Below, piece after piece: positions 1 through 8,087 of a stretch of 64,000 nucleotides of DNA (position 1 is the stretch's first letter; each line of letters begins with the position of its first letter). The translations under genes were made by a program, and so were the position numbers. The DNA lies in NCBI RefSeq assembly GCF_030378205.1, contig NZ_CP127385.1:4442001-4506000 (forward strand), read 5' to 3'. The notes under the pieces are model-generated. The model searched no databases and was not told the DNA's origin. It was given only the letters and a program-made list of their open reading frames with translations. This DNA comes from Bradyrhizobium sp. NP1 (GTDB lineage Bacteria; Pseudomonadota; Alphaproteobacteria; Rhizobiales; Xanthobacteraceae).

Positions 1-198
1 GATGGCCGATTGCAGACGCTGCTGGCGCCCTTCGCCGTCACGGCGCCGGGTCTCTTTCTGTATCATCCGGGCCGACGCCAGGTGCTGCCCAAACTGCGCG
101 CGTTCATCGAGCACGTCAAATACCGCAGCAGCGACGCCCCGCGTATCACAACAACGGCGCGGAAACTGCGCAAGCAGGGCAGTGCAAAGAGCTCTTGA
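1..198 (+). CDS. LysR-family transcriptional regulator, C-terminal end only (partial)
   Basis: The reading frame is open from the window edge to TGA at 196-198. The 65 visible residues include PFAVTAPGLFLYHPGRRQ followed by a VLPKLRAFIEHVKY-type end. This is the typical last strand and helix of the effector-binding domain of LysR regulators, where the final helix carries the LRAFIEH motif. The DNA-binding domain lies outside the window, so the target cannot be inferred. The tail after the helix is basic and low in complexity. The frame choice is secure from this match; the regulator subtype is unknown. Confidence 0.75.
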   Translation, partial: DGRLQTLLAPFAVTAPGLFLYHPGRRQVLPKLRAFIEHVKYRSSDAPRITTTARKLRKQGSAKSS

Positions 199-293
199 TG
201 ACGCCGGGCGGTCGAGGGCCCCCGCAAATGACATCGCCGGGCGCTTACCAAAAGGCGGCGCAGCAGGCCACTGCAGAACCAAAGCGTCTACCT

Positions 294-632
294 TCAAGTC
301 AACTGAAGCCGGCGCGTTGCGCTGATATGCCTCGCAACAAAGTCCCGGACATGTTCGGGCACCGGGACACGTTCGATATCGCAGAAGGATTGAATTTCTT
401 CGGCCACCTGGTTCGACATGTCCTTGACCCAATGCTCAAGTGTGTTGAATGCCAGGACACGGACCGGCGTGTTGAATTGGCCGGTCAGCAGATCAGAGAC
501 GATCGCTTCAAGATTGGTGTACTCGATCTCAACCTCGCGATAACCGATGCCTCGCGCTGCAAAACTGTCGACCACCAGGTAAAGGGTCTGATCGGCGCCG
601 TAAGGCACTGCCATTGATAAATGATTTGCCAT
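294..632 (-). CDS. conserved-type hypothetical protein, 112 aa
   Basis: I do not recognise this small acidic protein. It has no signal peptide or membrane segment. ATG at 632 is preferred because a GGAGGT ribosome-binding site lies four bases upstream; an in-frame GTG at 638 overlaps that site. The sequence reads like a soluble cytoplasmic protein with alternating amphipathic segments, for example SNQVAEEIQSFCDIERVPVP. It is transcribed away from the LysR gene at 892-1857, which is on the same strand about 260 bp upstream. The good ribosome-binding site and balanced composition make it likely to be a real gene. Confidence 0.6.
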   Translation of the reverse strand: MANHLSMAVPYGADQTLYLVVDSFAARGIGYREVEIEYTNLEAIVSDLLTGQFNTPVRVLAFNTLEHWVKDMSNQVAEEIQSFCDIERVPVPEHVRDFVARHISATRRLQLT

Positions 633-790
633 ATCCACCTCCGCCCAGGGGCGGCGTAACGCTTAACATAAGGCAGCCGCGTCCGGTCAAACCGAAGCAA
701 TTCTCTCCGCGGCCGCTCGACAATGCTCTGCCATAACCACGGCAGGCGCTCGCAGGTTCCAGGGATTCGCCGCTCGGCGCCGAATTCATT

Positions 791-834
791 CTCTGGGAAG
801 GAAGATCGATCCTGCTCTGAGAAGGAAGATCCTG
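791..834. repeat. imperfect tandem duplication of about 22 bp
   Basis: Two copies of CTCTGRGAAGGAAGATC followed by CCTG lie end to end at 791-814 and 815-834. The first copy carries four extra bases (GATC repeated). The duplication lies in the 260-bp intergenic stretch upstream of the hypothetical gene at 294-632. No function is evident. Confidence 0.6.
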
Positions 835-891
835 CGAAACGGTTCGAACCGGCCAAGGTTGCCCGGTGCCGTCCGAGAGTGAATGAAGCAA

Positions 892-1857
892 TCAATGCTT
901 CCTTCGCTGTTTCGGTCGCTTCCAGCCCATCACTGCTTCTGCGCTCCACCGCGCATCCGTCAGCTCGGCGATCAGGAAGTCGGCCAGGGCGGAGACCTTG
1001 GCGGGACGTGAGCGCGCCGTCGGCGTCACGAAGTACAATCCGCCTTGCGGCAGGCGCCAATCGGTGAGGACAGGCTCAAGTTGCTTCTTGGGAAAATATT
1101 GCGTCGCGATGAATTCTGGGAGCTCCGTGATCGCCAGCCCTTCGAGCACCGTCGGCAACAACGCCTCGACACTCGTTCCCCTGAGCGGCCCGGTTGGCGT
1201 GACCGGGCACTCCTCGCCTGTTTTCTGGTGCGTGAAACGCCAGACGTCGCGCTTCGATCGATTGGTGTAGCTCAGGCATTGATGGGCGCCCAGATCGTGC
1301 GGGCGCTGAGGACGGCCATGGCGCGCAATGTAGGCTGGCGAGGCAACGACGAACCGGCTAACGGGCGCGATCAGTCGCGCGACCAGCGATGAGTCCTCCA
1401 GGACGGCGATGCGCAGCGCGGCGTCGAAGCCATCACCGATCAGGTCGGTCTGCGCGTCGGTGAGATGAAGATCGACCTCGATCTCGGGATAGCGGCGAAA
1501 GAACGCCGGCAGTATCGGGGCGACCCAGCGCGCGCCAAAGGACAGCGGCGCGGCCAGCTTCACGAGACCGCGCGGGCGGCTCGAGGCCTCGCGCGCGAAG
1601 TCCTCGGCTGCTTCCGCGTCCGCGTAGATCTTCGAGGCCCGCTCGGCGAGCGTGTGACCGTAGTCCGTCAATGCGAGGCGCCGTGACGTCCTGTTGAACA
1701 GGCGCCCGCCAAGGCGCTCCTCCAGGCGCGTGACGGCCCGCGAGACGGTCGCCACCGATACGCCCATGGCTCGGGCCGCGGCCGCGAACGAGCGCTCCTC
1801 GGCCACCTTGGCGAACATCGCCAGTCCCTCGAAGTCCGGCAGTCTGGATATCGCCAT
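892..1857 (-). CDS. LysR-family transcriptional regulator
   Basis: The protein has about 321 residues, the normal LysR length. An N-terminal winged helix covers residues 1-65 (FAAAARAMGVSVATVSRAVT is the recognition-helix region). A periplasmic-binding-like effector domain follows, with GFDAALRIAVLEDSSLVARL typical of the regulatory cleft. ATG at 1857 is chosen so that the protein begins directly before the LPDFEGLAMFAKVAEERSF helix; an in-frame TTG at 1878 would add seven residues. The gene is divergent from the DoxX gene at 1965 with a 107-bp gap, the standard LysR arrangement, so it probably controls the DoxX and NTF2-like genes. The effector is unknown. Confidence 0.9.
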   Translation of the reverse strand: MAISRLPDFEGLAMFAKVAEERSFAAAARAMGVSVATVSRAVTRLEERLGGRLFNRTSRRLALTDYGHTLAERASKIYADAEAAEDFAREASSRPRGLVKLAAPLSFGARWVAPILPAFFRRYPEIEVDLHLTDAQTDLIGDGFDAALRIAVLEDSSLVARLIAPVSRFVVASPAYIARHGRPQRPHDLGAHQCLSYTNRSKRDVWRFTHQKTGEECPVTPTGPLRGTSVEALLPTVLEGLAITELPEFIATQYFPKKQLEPVLTDWRLPQGGLYFVTPTARSRPAKVSALADFLIAELTDARWSAEAVMGWKRPKQRRKH

Positions 1858-1964
1858 TTCTGCAACGATGATTTTCAATCATTTCTATTTCGAAACGAGG
1901 GGCTCCGCAACACTATTCGCCGTGCCCGCAACCAGAAGCGGGATTGCATCCAAGGAGACCTTCC

Positions 1965-2387
1965 ATGTCCGCGACCCGTTACCTTCCCTTCGCCGGCCGA
2001 CTGATGATCGGCCTCCCCTTCGCCATGAGCGGCTTGAGCAAGCTCGGCGCCTACGGCGCCACGACCGGGCTGATCAGCGCCGTCGGATTGCCCTTCCCGC
2101 CGCTGGCCTTCGCGGTGGCTGTCGCCGTCGAACTCGGCGGTGGCCTGCTGCTCGTCGCCGGCTATCGTGCCCGCTCCGTCGCCATGGTCCTGGCGCTGTT
2201 CTCGCTCGCGACGGCGGTGTCGTTTCACAGCAATTTCGCCGACCAGAACCAGATGATCCACTTCCTCAAGAACGTGATGATGGCAGGCGGGCTGCTGCAG
2301 ATCGCGGCGTTCGGGGCCGGTGCGCTCAGCATCGACAACCGGCGCAAGCTCGCCGCGCCGGGTTCAAGCCCTGCGTTGGCCGCCTGA
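1965..2387 (+). CDS. DoxX family membrane protein
   Basis: This is a 140-aa integral membrane protein with four predicted hydrophobic helices, the size and topology of DoxX. The N-terminal LPFAGRLMIGLPFAMSGLSK segment is the first DoxX helix, and the glycine-rich AVELGGGLLLVAGY segment is typical of the second. The ATG at 1965 is preceded by AAGGAGA. Members of this family sit in the inner membrane and are linked to redox or stress functions; their biochemistry is not settled. It is followed 92 bp later by an NTF2-like gene and is divergent from a LysR regulator. Confidence 0.88.
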   Translation: MSATRYLPFAGRLMIGLPFAMSGLSKLGAYGATTGLISAVGLPFPPLAFAVAVAVELGGGLLLVAGYRARSVAMVLALFSLATAVSFHSNFADQNQMIHFLKNVMMAGGLLQIAAFGAGALSIDNRRKLAAPGSSPALAA

Positions 2388-2479
2388 AGAGCCGCCGGCG
2401 TCCCTTGCGCGTGGTCCCACCACGTTCGAAAGCGCCGCCGGCGCTCGCCCCTGCCCTCGACACCGAAAGGAAAATAGCC

Positions 2480-2848
2480 ATGTCCCGCTTCAGCACATCG
2501 ACCCTGATGCTTCGCAACCTGAACGACGTGTTCGGTGAAAGCGACCCCGTGCGCCGACGCGCTGTCGTCGACGAGATCTTCCACGAAGACGCCGTGTTCT
2601 ACGATCCCAACAAGGGGGTGCATCGCGGCCGCGACGAGATCGATCGCATCGCCGGCGTGATCAAGGCCACGCATCCCGATTTCCAATATCAGCCGATCGC
2701 CCCGCCCGAGGAGCTGGGCGATGGCGGGCGGGTGCGATGGGTGTCGGGCAGCCCCGGCAAGGCGCCGGCTTACGCCGGCACGGATTTCATCATCGCCCGG
2801 GACGGCCGGATTGCTGCCGTCTATCTGTTTTTCGACAAGCTGCCTTAA
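2480..2848 (+). CDS. SnoaL/NTF2-like fold protein
   Basis: This 122-aa protein has the alpha+beta cone pattern of the SnoaL/NTF2-like superfamily: an N-terminal helix pair with RRRAVVDEIFHEDAVFYDP, then RGRDEIDRIA, and closing strands ending YAGTDFIIARDGRIAAVYLF. The ATG at 2480 follows AAAGGAAAA. Such proteins bind small hydrophobic ligands or act as isomerases or hydrolases; the substrate cannot be told. It probably forms a unit with the DoxX gene under the divergent LysR regulator. Confidence 0.8.
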   Translation: MSRFSTSTLMLRNLNDVFGESDPVRRRAVVDEIFHEDAVFYDPNKGVHRGRDEIDRIAGVIKATHPDFQYQPIAPPEELGDGGRVRWVSGSPGKAPAYAGTDFIIARDGRIAAVYLFFDKLP

Positions 2849-2881
2849 GTTCGACGCGGCGGGGTGGCGAGCCGCCCCGCC

Positions 2882-3361
2882 CTACGCCTGCCTGTCTTGC
2901 CGCCGCTTCCAGTCCGCATAGATGTCCGCCTGCGCTTTCGGGCGAACCGGCACATGACGGATCGTCATCGACTGTTCGGCGAATGGTTTCGCGAGCTCCG
3001 CGTAGATCGCCGCCGTCGACAGGCCGAAAGGCGCGCCGTCATCATTGGAATAGGCGTAAGCGACTTCGCGGACGCCGGCCATCCGCATCGCGGCCATGCA
3101 CATCGGGCACGGATGCCCGCTCGCATAGACGACGCAGCCCTCGAGGCTCGGCGAGCCAAGCTTGCGGCTGGCGGCACGGATCGCCGTCAGCTCGGCATGC
3201 GCGGTGGGGTCGTTGGTGCTGTGGATCTCGTTGACCCCGGTGGCGACGATCTCGCCGTTCTTCACGATGACGGCACCGAAGGGACGACCGCCGCTTTCCA
3301 CATTGGCGCGCGCGAGCTCGATCGCCTGGGCGAGGAAACGCTGGTCGGTGTCCATGTTCAT
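2882..3361 (-). CDS. nucleoside/guanine deaminase-like protein (CMP/dCMP deaminase fold)
   Basis: The 159-aa protein carries both zinc motifs of the cytidine-deaminase-like fold: NDPTAHAELTAIR (His and catalytic Glu) and SGHPCPMCMAAMRMA (PCxxC). The length, the TNDPTAHAE context and the C-terminal domain resemble GuaD-type guanine deaminases more than the tRNA adenosine deaminase TadA. The predicted reaction is hydrolytic deamination of a purine base such as guanine, in the cytoplasm. ATG at 3361 is preceded by AAAGGA. The gene starts 8 bp after the LysR gene at 3370-4353, so the two are probably co-transcribed. The exact substrate is an inference. Confidence 0.8.
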   Translation of the reverse strand: MNMDTDQRFLAQAIELARANVESGGRPFGAVIVKNGEIVATGVNEIHSTNDPTAHAELTAIRAASRKLGSPSLEGCVVYASGHPCPMCMAAMRMAGVREVAYAYSNDDGAPFGLSTAAIYAELAKPFAEQSMTIRHVPVRPKAQADIYADWKRRQDRQA

Positions 3362-3369
3362 CGTTCCTT

Positions 3370-4353
3370 TCACCTGCGCCTCGGCCGCAACGAGGGTCTT
3401 TTCAATTCGCGTTGAAGCCGATCCCGCTGCTGTCCGGCTGCCGCTGCTGTGTCTGCCTCGCCTTCGACGGCGGGGACAAGGTTCGCGGCGAGAAAATCCA
3501 CAAGCACCCGGAGCTTGGGAGCGAGATACCGGCTCGACGGCCACAGGATCCGAAGCGGTCCGGAGCGCTCGGTGTAGTCGTCGAGCACGGTGACGAGCAC
3601 GCCGTCACGAAGCTGCCGGCCTATGGCGAAGTCCGGCAGGTAGGCGATGCCCATGCCTTGTTCGGCCATAAAGATTATCGGCTCGAGCGTACTTGCCACG
3701 GCCGTCTTCGGCAATTCACTCTCGATGCTGGCATGCTCGGGCTGCAGCGGCCATCGCTCGAACTTTCCACTGGTCGGAAACTTGTGGTGCAGGCAGGCAT
3801 GAGCCTTGAGGTCGTCCGGGGTCAGAGGAACACCTTTGGCCGCCAGATAGGACGGGGCGGCCACAAGACGTCGTCGATACGTGCCCAAGGCCCGCGACAT
3901 CAATCGCGTGTCGCCGGCCTCGGCGAAGCGCACCACGGCGTCGAAGCCCTCCTCGATCACATCGACGACCCGATCGCTGAAATCGAGATCCAATGTTATC
4001 TCGGGATAGGCGCGCATGAACGCGACGAGCGCAGGCATCATCAGGATGCCGACCAATGGCAGGCCGACACGCAGCGTACCGCGCGGGGCCTCCTGCGTCT
4101 GCGACAGTTCAAGCTCGGCCGCCTCGATTTCGGAAAAGATGCGCCGGCAGCGCTCGAGGAACAGGGCGCCTTCCGCGGTTAGCGTGATGCTGCGCGTGCT
4201 GCGATGCAGAAGGCGCACGCCGAGCCGTTCCTCTGTCCGCGCCACGGCCTTGCCGACTGCCGACGACGACACGCCAAGCTGCCGTCCCGCAACCGTGAAA
4301 CTTCGGGCCTCCGCCGCCCGAACGAAGGCATTCAGCGATGCCAGACTGTCCAT
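3370..4353 (-). CDS. LysR-family transcriptional regulator
   Basis: The 327-residue protein has an N-terminal winged helix (residues 1-60, with TVAGRQLGVSSSAVGKAVAR as the helix-turn-helix) and a LysR effector domain (RGTLRVGLPLVGI onward). ATG at 4353 has a GGAGGT ribosome-binding site six bases upstream. The C-terminal 30 residues are basic and rich in Gln and Arg, beyond the usual end of the family. It is divergent from the SDR gene at 4470 across a 116-bp gap with a perfect 6-bp dyad at 4369-4386, and lies immediately upstream of the deaminase gene on its own strand. It is most likely to control the SDR gene. Confidence 0.92.
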   Translation of the reverse strand: MDSLASLNAFVRAAEARSFTVAGRQLGVSSSAVGKAVARTEERLGVRLLHRSTRSITLTAEGALFLERCRRIFSEIEAAELELSQTQEAPRGTLRVGLPLVGILMMPALVAFMRAYPEITLDLDFSDRVVDVIEEGFDAVVRFAEAGDTRLMSRALGTYRRRLVAAPSYLAAKGVPLTPDDLKAHACLHHKFPTSGKFERWPLQPEHASIESELPKTAVASTLEPIIFMAEQGMGIAYLPDFAIGRQLRDGVLVTVLDDYTERSGPLRILWPSSRYLAPKLRVLVDFLAANLVPAVEGEADTAAAAGQQRDRLQRELKRPSLRPRRR

Positions 4354-4368
4354 CCGCGAACCTCCATT

Positions 4369-4386
4369 TCGGACATTTCAGTCCGA
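4369..4386. promoter_or_regulatory. candidate LysR operator (perfect dyad)
   Basis: TCGGAC at 4369-4374 and GTCCGA at 4381-4386 are perfect inverted repeats around a 6-bp spacer. The dyad is 16 bp upstream of the LysR start codon and 83 bp upstream of the divergent SDR start codon. Its position suits an autoregulatory and activating LysR site. A related GGACCGA lies nearby at about 4402-4408. Confidence 0.5.
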
Positions 4387-4469
4387 TATGTTTGGAACTA
4401 TGGACCGATTTTCAAATCTCGGGGAGAGGCCATCTTGGGTCCAACATCACACAATGAAGGACTGGATCC

Positions 4470-5213
4470 ATGAGCACCCCCGTCGTCTTGATCACAGGTG
4501 GACTTACCGGTATCGGGCGCGCTGCGGCCGTCGCCTTTGCAAAGAAGGGCGCGAAAGTCGTCGTTGCCGGTCGGCGCGACGAGGCCGGCAAGACGCTGGC
4601 CAAGGAGCTGCGCGGTCTTGGTGCAGAGGCCGAGTTCATCAATGCCGACGTCCGCAAGGAAGATGACGTTCGCACCCTGGTCGACAAGACGATCGCGCGG
4701 TTTGGCCGACTGGATGTCGCGGTAAACAATGCCGGCACCGAAGGCCGGCCCAGCCCGATCACGGACCAGACCGCCGAAAGCTATGCCGCGACGTTCGATA
4801 CCAATGTTCTCGGCGTGATCCTGAGCATGAAGCACGAAGCACGCGTCATGCAGGGACAGCACAGCGGGACCATCATCAACATCTCCTCGACCTACGGGCA
4901 CGAAGGCGCGGCGGGGGCCTCTCTGTATGTCGGCAGCAAGCACGCCGTCGAAGGCATCACCAAGTCGGTGGCGCGCGAGCTGGCCACGTCAGGGATCCGC
5001 GTGAACGCCGTGGCGCCTGGAGCGACGGACACCGGCATGCTGACCCGCTTCACCGGCACGCCGGAGAACAAGGCGGCTCTGGTGACGACCGTTCCGATGA
5101 CGCGCCTCGGCCTCCCGGAGGAGATTGCCAACGCGATCGTCTTCATCGCATCGGATGAAGCGTCATACATCACCGGCCACGTCCTCAACGTCGATGGCGG
5201 CAAGAGCCACTAG
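4470..5213 (+). CDS. SDR family oxidoreductase (classical short-chain dehydrogenase)
   Basis: This 247-aa protein shows all classical SDR signatures: the TGGLTGIG dinucleotide-binding loop at residues 9-16, NNAG, the Ser of INISSTYGH, and the catalytic YVGSK (Tyr and Lys). The RR after VVVAG suggests a preference for NADP. It ends in the common SDR tail DEASYITGHVLNVDGG. It would oxidise or reduce an alcohol or carbonyl substrate in the cytoplasm; the substrate is unknown. ATG at 4470 has AAGGA upstream. It is divergent from a LysR regulator, and its 3' end overlaps the end of an AraC remnant on the opposite strand. Confidence 0.92.
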   Translation: MSTPVVLITGGLTGIGRAAAVAFAKKGAKVVVAGRRDEAGKTLAKELRGLGAEAEFINADVRKEDDVRTLVDKTIARFGRLDVAVNNAGTEGRPSPITDQTAESYAATFDTNVLGVILSMKHEARVMQGQHSGTIINISSTYGHEGAAGASLYVGSKHAVEGITKSVARELATSGIRVNAVAPGATDTGMLTRFTGTPENKAALVTTVPMTRLGLPEEIANAIVFIASDEASYITGHVLNVDGGKSH

Positions 5214-5579
5214 ACGATCCTGTCCGGTGCGAGGGCTCGCGTCGCGCCGGTAGCGGCCTGGACTGCTGCCGAACATGCGCTTGAACGCAAGGCTGAATGC
5301 GGTGTCGGATTCGTAGCCGATGGCTTCGGCGATGGTGGCGAGATTGGCGTCCTCGCGCCGGAGCGCATTGCGGGCGATCGTCATGCGCCAGCGGGTCGGA
5401 TATTCGAGCGGCGCCATGCCGACAAGGCTCTTGAACCGTTCGGCAAACGACGTGCGCGACATGCCCACTTCGCTGGCGAGATCGCTGACCTTCCAGCGCT
5501 GCGCGACATTGCCGTGCATCAGGCGGAGCGCAGCGCCGATATGCGGGTCGCTCAGCGCGCCGAGCCAGCCCCCTCGTCG
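5163..5579 (-). pseudogene. AraC-family regulator remnant lacking its N-terminal domain
   Basis: Translated from 5579 the frame gives a GGWLGALSDPHIGAALRLMH segment followed by the complete double helix-turn-helix (WKVSDLASEVGMSRTSFAER and LATIAEAIGYESDTAFSLAF). This linker and domain are the C-terminal half of cupin-type AraC regulators of about 300 residues. An in-frame TGA at 5580-5582 stands just upstream, and no cupin domain was found beyond it. The surviving ORF can start at ATG 5519, giving 118 residues. The tail overlaps the 3' end of the SDR gene by 51 bp. It is either a decayed gene or a truncated stand-alone DNA-binding protein; decay is more likely. Confidence 0.75.
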
Positions 5580-5692
5580 TCATGACCTCGCGACACGGAA
5601 ATTCATGAGGAAGACAGAGATCGACTTCACCCCGCGAAAGCGGGCTCTGATTCTGTGAGCAGCCCTTGAAAGACTCGCGCCACCAGCGCCGC

Positions 5693-6079
5693 TCAGTGCC
5701 GCTGCGCGATCTGGACGAGGTTGCCGCAGGTGTCATCGAACACGGCGGTGGTGACCGGTCCCATCGCCGCCGGCTTCTGAGTGAAGATCACGCCGAGCTG
5801 CACAAGCCGCTCATATTCCTTCTGCACATCGTCGACGCCGAACGACGCGCAGGGAATGCCGTCGGCGACGAGGGCGGCCTTGAAAGGTTTGGCTGCCGGA
5901 TGCTCGTCAGGTTCCAGCAGGAGCTCGACGCCGTCAGGATTTTCAGGCGACACCAGCGTCAGCCAGCGATGATGGCCCAGCGGAATGTCGTGCTTGGGTT
6001 TGAAGCCCAGGATGTCCCGATAGAACTGCAATGCTCTCTCCTGGTCATCGACGAGCACGCTCGTCAGCACGATTCGCAT
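5693..6079 (-). CDS. VOC (glyoxalase/bleomycin-resistance) family protein
   Basis: The 128-aa protein has two beta-alpha-beta-beta-beta modules of the vicinal-oxygen-chelate fold. It starts MRIVLTSVLVDDQERALQFY, and a second module begins near ASFGVDDVQKEYERL. The end, FDDTCGNLVQIAQ, carries the usual metal-ligand position. It is probably a metal-dependent lyase, isomerase or dioxygenase-like enzyme, or a binding protein; the substrate is unknown. The start at 6079 lies inside the end of the ArsR gene (35-bp overlap), indicating translational coupling in an ArsR-VOC operon. Confidence 0.88.
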   Translation of the reverse strand: MRIVLTSVLVDDQERALQFYRDILGFKPKHDIPLGHHRWLTLVSPENPDGVELLLEPDEHPAAKPFKAALVADGIPCASFGVDDVQKEYERLVQLGVIFTQKPAAMGPVTTAVFDDTCGNLVQIAQRH

Positions 6080-6389
6080 GTGACACACTCCCTTTTCCAC
6101 CCGGTTTCCTGAGGTAAGCGCCCAGCCAGACCGTCGAAGCGCGCCGCAGTGGCGCAAGTTCCAGAAAGTGGAATTTGCTTCGCCACTGCCATTCACAGCG
6201 CAGCAATCCCACCTCCTCCAGAACCGTGAGATGCCGCGACAGCGCCTGCCGGGTCAGGCTGGCGCCGTGCCACTGCGTCATGCGGACGTGCAGCTCAAAC
6301 AAGGTCTGCCCGTCCCGTTCTGCCAACTCGTCGATCAGGCGCCGGCGTGTGCTGTCCGCCAGCGCATGAAACAGCCGATCCAAATCCAT
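6045..6389 (-). CDS. ArsR-family winged-helix repressor
   Basis: The 114-aa protein matches the ArsR/SdpR type: DLDRLFHALADSTRRRLIDE at the start, then the recognition region ASLTRQALSRHLTVLEEVG and a wing with RCEWQWRSKFHFLE. There is no CVC metal-binding motif, so metal sensing is unlikely. ATG at 6389 is preferred; an ATG at 6419 would extend the protein by ten residues into the dyad at 6418-6437. The gene overlaps the VOC gene start and probably represses its own operon through that dyad. Confidence 0.88.
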   Translation of the reverse strand: MDLDRLFHALADSTRRRLIDELAERDGQTLFELHVRMTQWHGASLTRQALSRHLTVLEEVGLLRCEWQWRSKFHFLELAPLRRASTVWLGAYLRKPGGKGSVSHANRADERARR

Positions 6390-6417
6390 GATGATGTATG
6401 CCGCACCTGGCGCCATC

Positions 6418-6437
6418 ATGCAACAATCTTATTGCAT
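6418..6437. promoter_or_regulatory. candidate ArsR operator (dyad)
   Basis: ATGCAACAATCTTATTGCAT has perfect 6-bp outer arms (ATGCAA and TTGCAT) and further inner pairing. It lies 28 bp upstream of the preferred ArsR start, in the promoter region of the ArsR-VOC operon, so autorepression is the simplest reading. TTGCAT-type dyads are typical of SdpR-like ArsR regulators. Confidence 0.6.
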
Positions 6438-6812
6438 GACAGAGAGTGGTCGGGAGTCCGGCGGTCCTGACCATCGCCTTGTGCCCGTCGGAATTGGTTG
6501 CCGCTGAAAGGTTTGCGCGCCTGGCCCCACCGTCAGCTTGGCTTACCCGTCAGGGCGATGGTCCGGATGGACCTCACCCCAATAGGTAACTAGCGTCGCA
6601 CTTCGCCCCCGGTGAATGCACGGGACAGTTTCGGCCCGGCGGCGGTCAATGGTCGGTGATCCTCAGGGTAAGAGTCACTTTCCGATGGAAGATTTCGTCG
6701 GTGGAAGATTTCGCGATCGCGAAGGTCGAGGAGGTCGAACAGCACGCACACGCAGCCGCCGTCGCTTCACAGACGGATACGAGCCGCGGGCAGGCGTCAG
6801 AAGGAGATCATC
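6438..6812. other. intergenic stretch, no gene recognised
   Basis: About 375 bp between the divergent ArsR operon and the M20 amidohydrolase gene. GGAAGATTTCG occurs twice within 30 bp near 6685-6715. A short frame after it (VEEVEQHAHAAAVASQ) looks protein-like, but it has no start and no recognised homology. An AAGGAG ribosome-binding site for the next gene ends the stretch. Confidence 0.5.
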
Positions 6813-8087
6813 ATGGCTGAGCATACATCCCTCAACAGCGCATCCGTTGTCCTGGCGAACCTGGGCAAGCTGCTGCCCGATCTCGAGCCGCTTTATAAGG
6901 ACATTCACGCCCATCCCGAATTGTCGATGCAGGAGACGCGAACAGCGGGCATCGCTGCCGACAGGCTAAGAAAGGCCGGTTTCGAGGTGACGACCGGGGT
7001 GGGCAAGACGGGTGTAGTCGGACTGCTCCGCAACGGCGAAGGGCCAACCGTGACGCTCCGCGCCGACATGGATGCGCTGCCGATCGCCGAGAACACCGGC
7101 CTTGCCTATGCCAGCAAAGTCTCGGCGACGGATGCCGAAGGCAATGCCGTGCCGGTGGGCCATATGTGCGGCCACGACATGCATGTCGCGTGGCTGGTCG
7201 GCGCAGCGACATTGCTGTCGCAGGCGCGCGAGGTCTGGAAAGGCACCTTGATGGCCGTCTTCCAGCCGGGTGAGGAAACAGCGCAAGGCGCCCAGGCCAT
7301 GATCGACGACGGTCTGCTCAAGCGCTTTCCGACGCCCGATGTCGTGCTTGGCCAGCATGTCATGGTCGGCCCCGCCGGCACCGTCGCCGGAAGCGCCGGA
7401 CCGATCACGTCCGCGGCGGACAGCCTGCAAATACGCCTGTTCGGGCGTGGCGCGCATGGCTCGATGCCGCAGGCCAGCATCGATCCCGTTGTCATGGCGG
7501 CATCCGTCGTCCTGCGGCTCCAGACCATCGTTTCGCGCGAGGTTGCCGCAAACGACGCGGCGGTAGTTACGGTCGGCGTGTTGCAAGCCGGCACGAAGGA
7601 GAACGTCATTCCCGACGACGCCATCATCAAGCTCAATGTGCGGACATTCGATGCGGGTGTACGCAAGCACGTGCTTGCGGCGATCGAACGAATCGTCAAT
7701 GCCGAGGCCGAAGCCTCAGGCGCCCCGCGCAAGCCGGAGATCACGCCGCTCGACCGCTACCCGCTCAACGTGAATGACGAGACCGCGAGCAATCGCATCG
7801 CCGAGGCTTTTCGCGGCTATTTTTCCGCCGATCGGGTGAAGCACACCGGACCCGCGCCAGCGAGCGAGGACTTCGGCTGCTTCGGCACCGCCTGGCAGGT
7901 GCCTTCGGTGTTCTGGTTTGTTGGAGGCAATGATCCCGAAACTTATGCCAGGGCCAAGGCGGCCGGCAGGCTCAATGAGCTACCGGTCAATCATAGCCCG
8001 CAATTCGCGCCGGTCCTGCACCCGACCATGGAGACCGGCGTCGAGGCACTGGCCGTCGGCGCGCTGGCATGGCTTGGCGCAAGCTGA
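6813..8087 (+). CDS. M20 family metallo-amidohydrolase (hippurate hydrolase/N-acyl amino acid hydrolase type)
   Basis: The 424-aa protein is the usual length for M20D amidohydrolases. The metal-binding core is visible: HPELSMQE near the N-terminus, RADMDALPI, GHMCGHDMHVAW (first His-Asp ligands), FQPGEETAQGAQ (catalytic Glu pair) and a late GPAPASEDFG segment. A dimerisation domain with GRGAHGSMPQASIDPV lies in the middle. It would hydrolyse an N-acyl or amide bond of an amino-acid conjugate in the cytoplasm; no signal peptide is seen. ATG at 6813 has AAGGAG seven bases upstream. Neighbours give no clue to the substrate. Confidence 0.93.
   Translation: MAEHTSLNSASVVLANLGKLLPDLEPLYKDIHAHPELSMQETRTAGIAADRLRKAGFEVTTGVGKTGVVGLLRNGEGPTVTLRADMDALPIAENTGLAYASKVSATDAEGNAVPVGHMCGHDMHVAWLVGAATLLSQAREVWKGTLMAVFQPGEETAQGAQAMIDDGLLKRFPTPDVVLGQHVMVGPAGTVAGSAGPITSAADSLQIRLFGRGAHGSMPQASIDPVVMAASVVLRLQTIVSREVAANDAAVVTVGVLQAGTKENVIPDDAIIKLNVRTFDAGVRKHVLAAIERIVNAEAEASGAPRKPEITPLDRYPLNVNDETASNRIAEAFRGYFSADRVKHTGPAPASEDFGCFGTAWQVPSVFWFVGGNDPETYARAKAAGRLNELPVNHSPQFAPVLHPTMETGVEALAVGALAWLGAS

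Noticed and set aside
2882..3361. tRNA adenosine deaminase TadA
   Set aside because: The TNDPTAHAE context and C-terminal half fit GuaD-type deaminases, and the gene is coupled to a LysR regulator.
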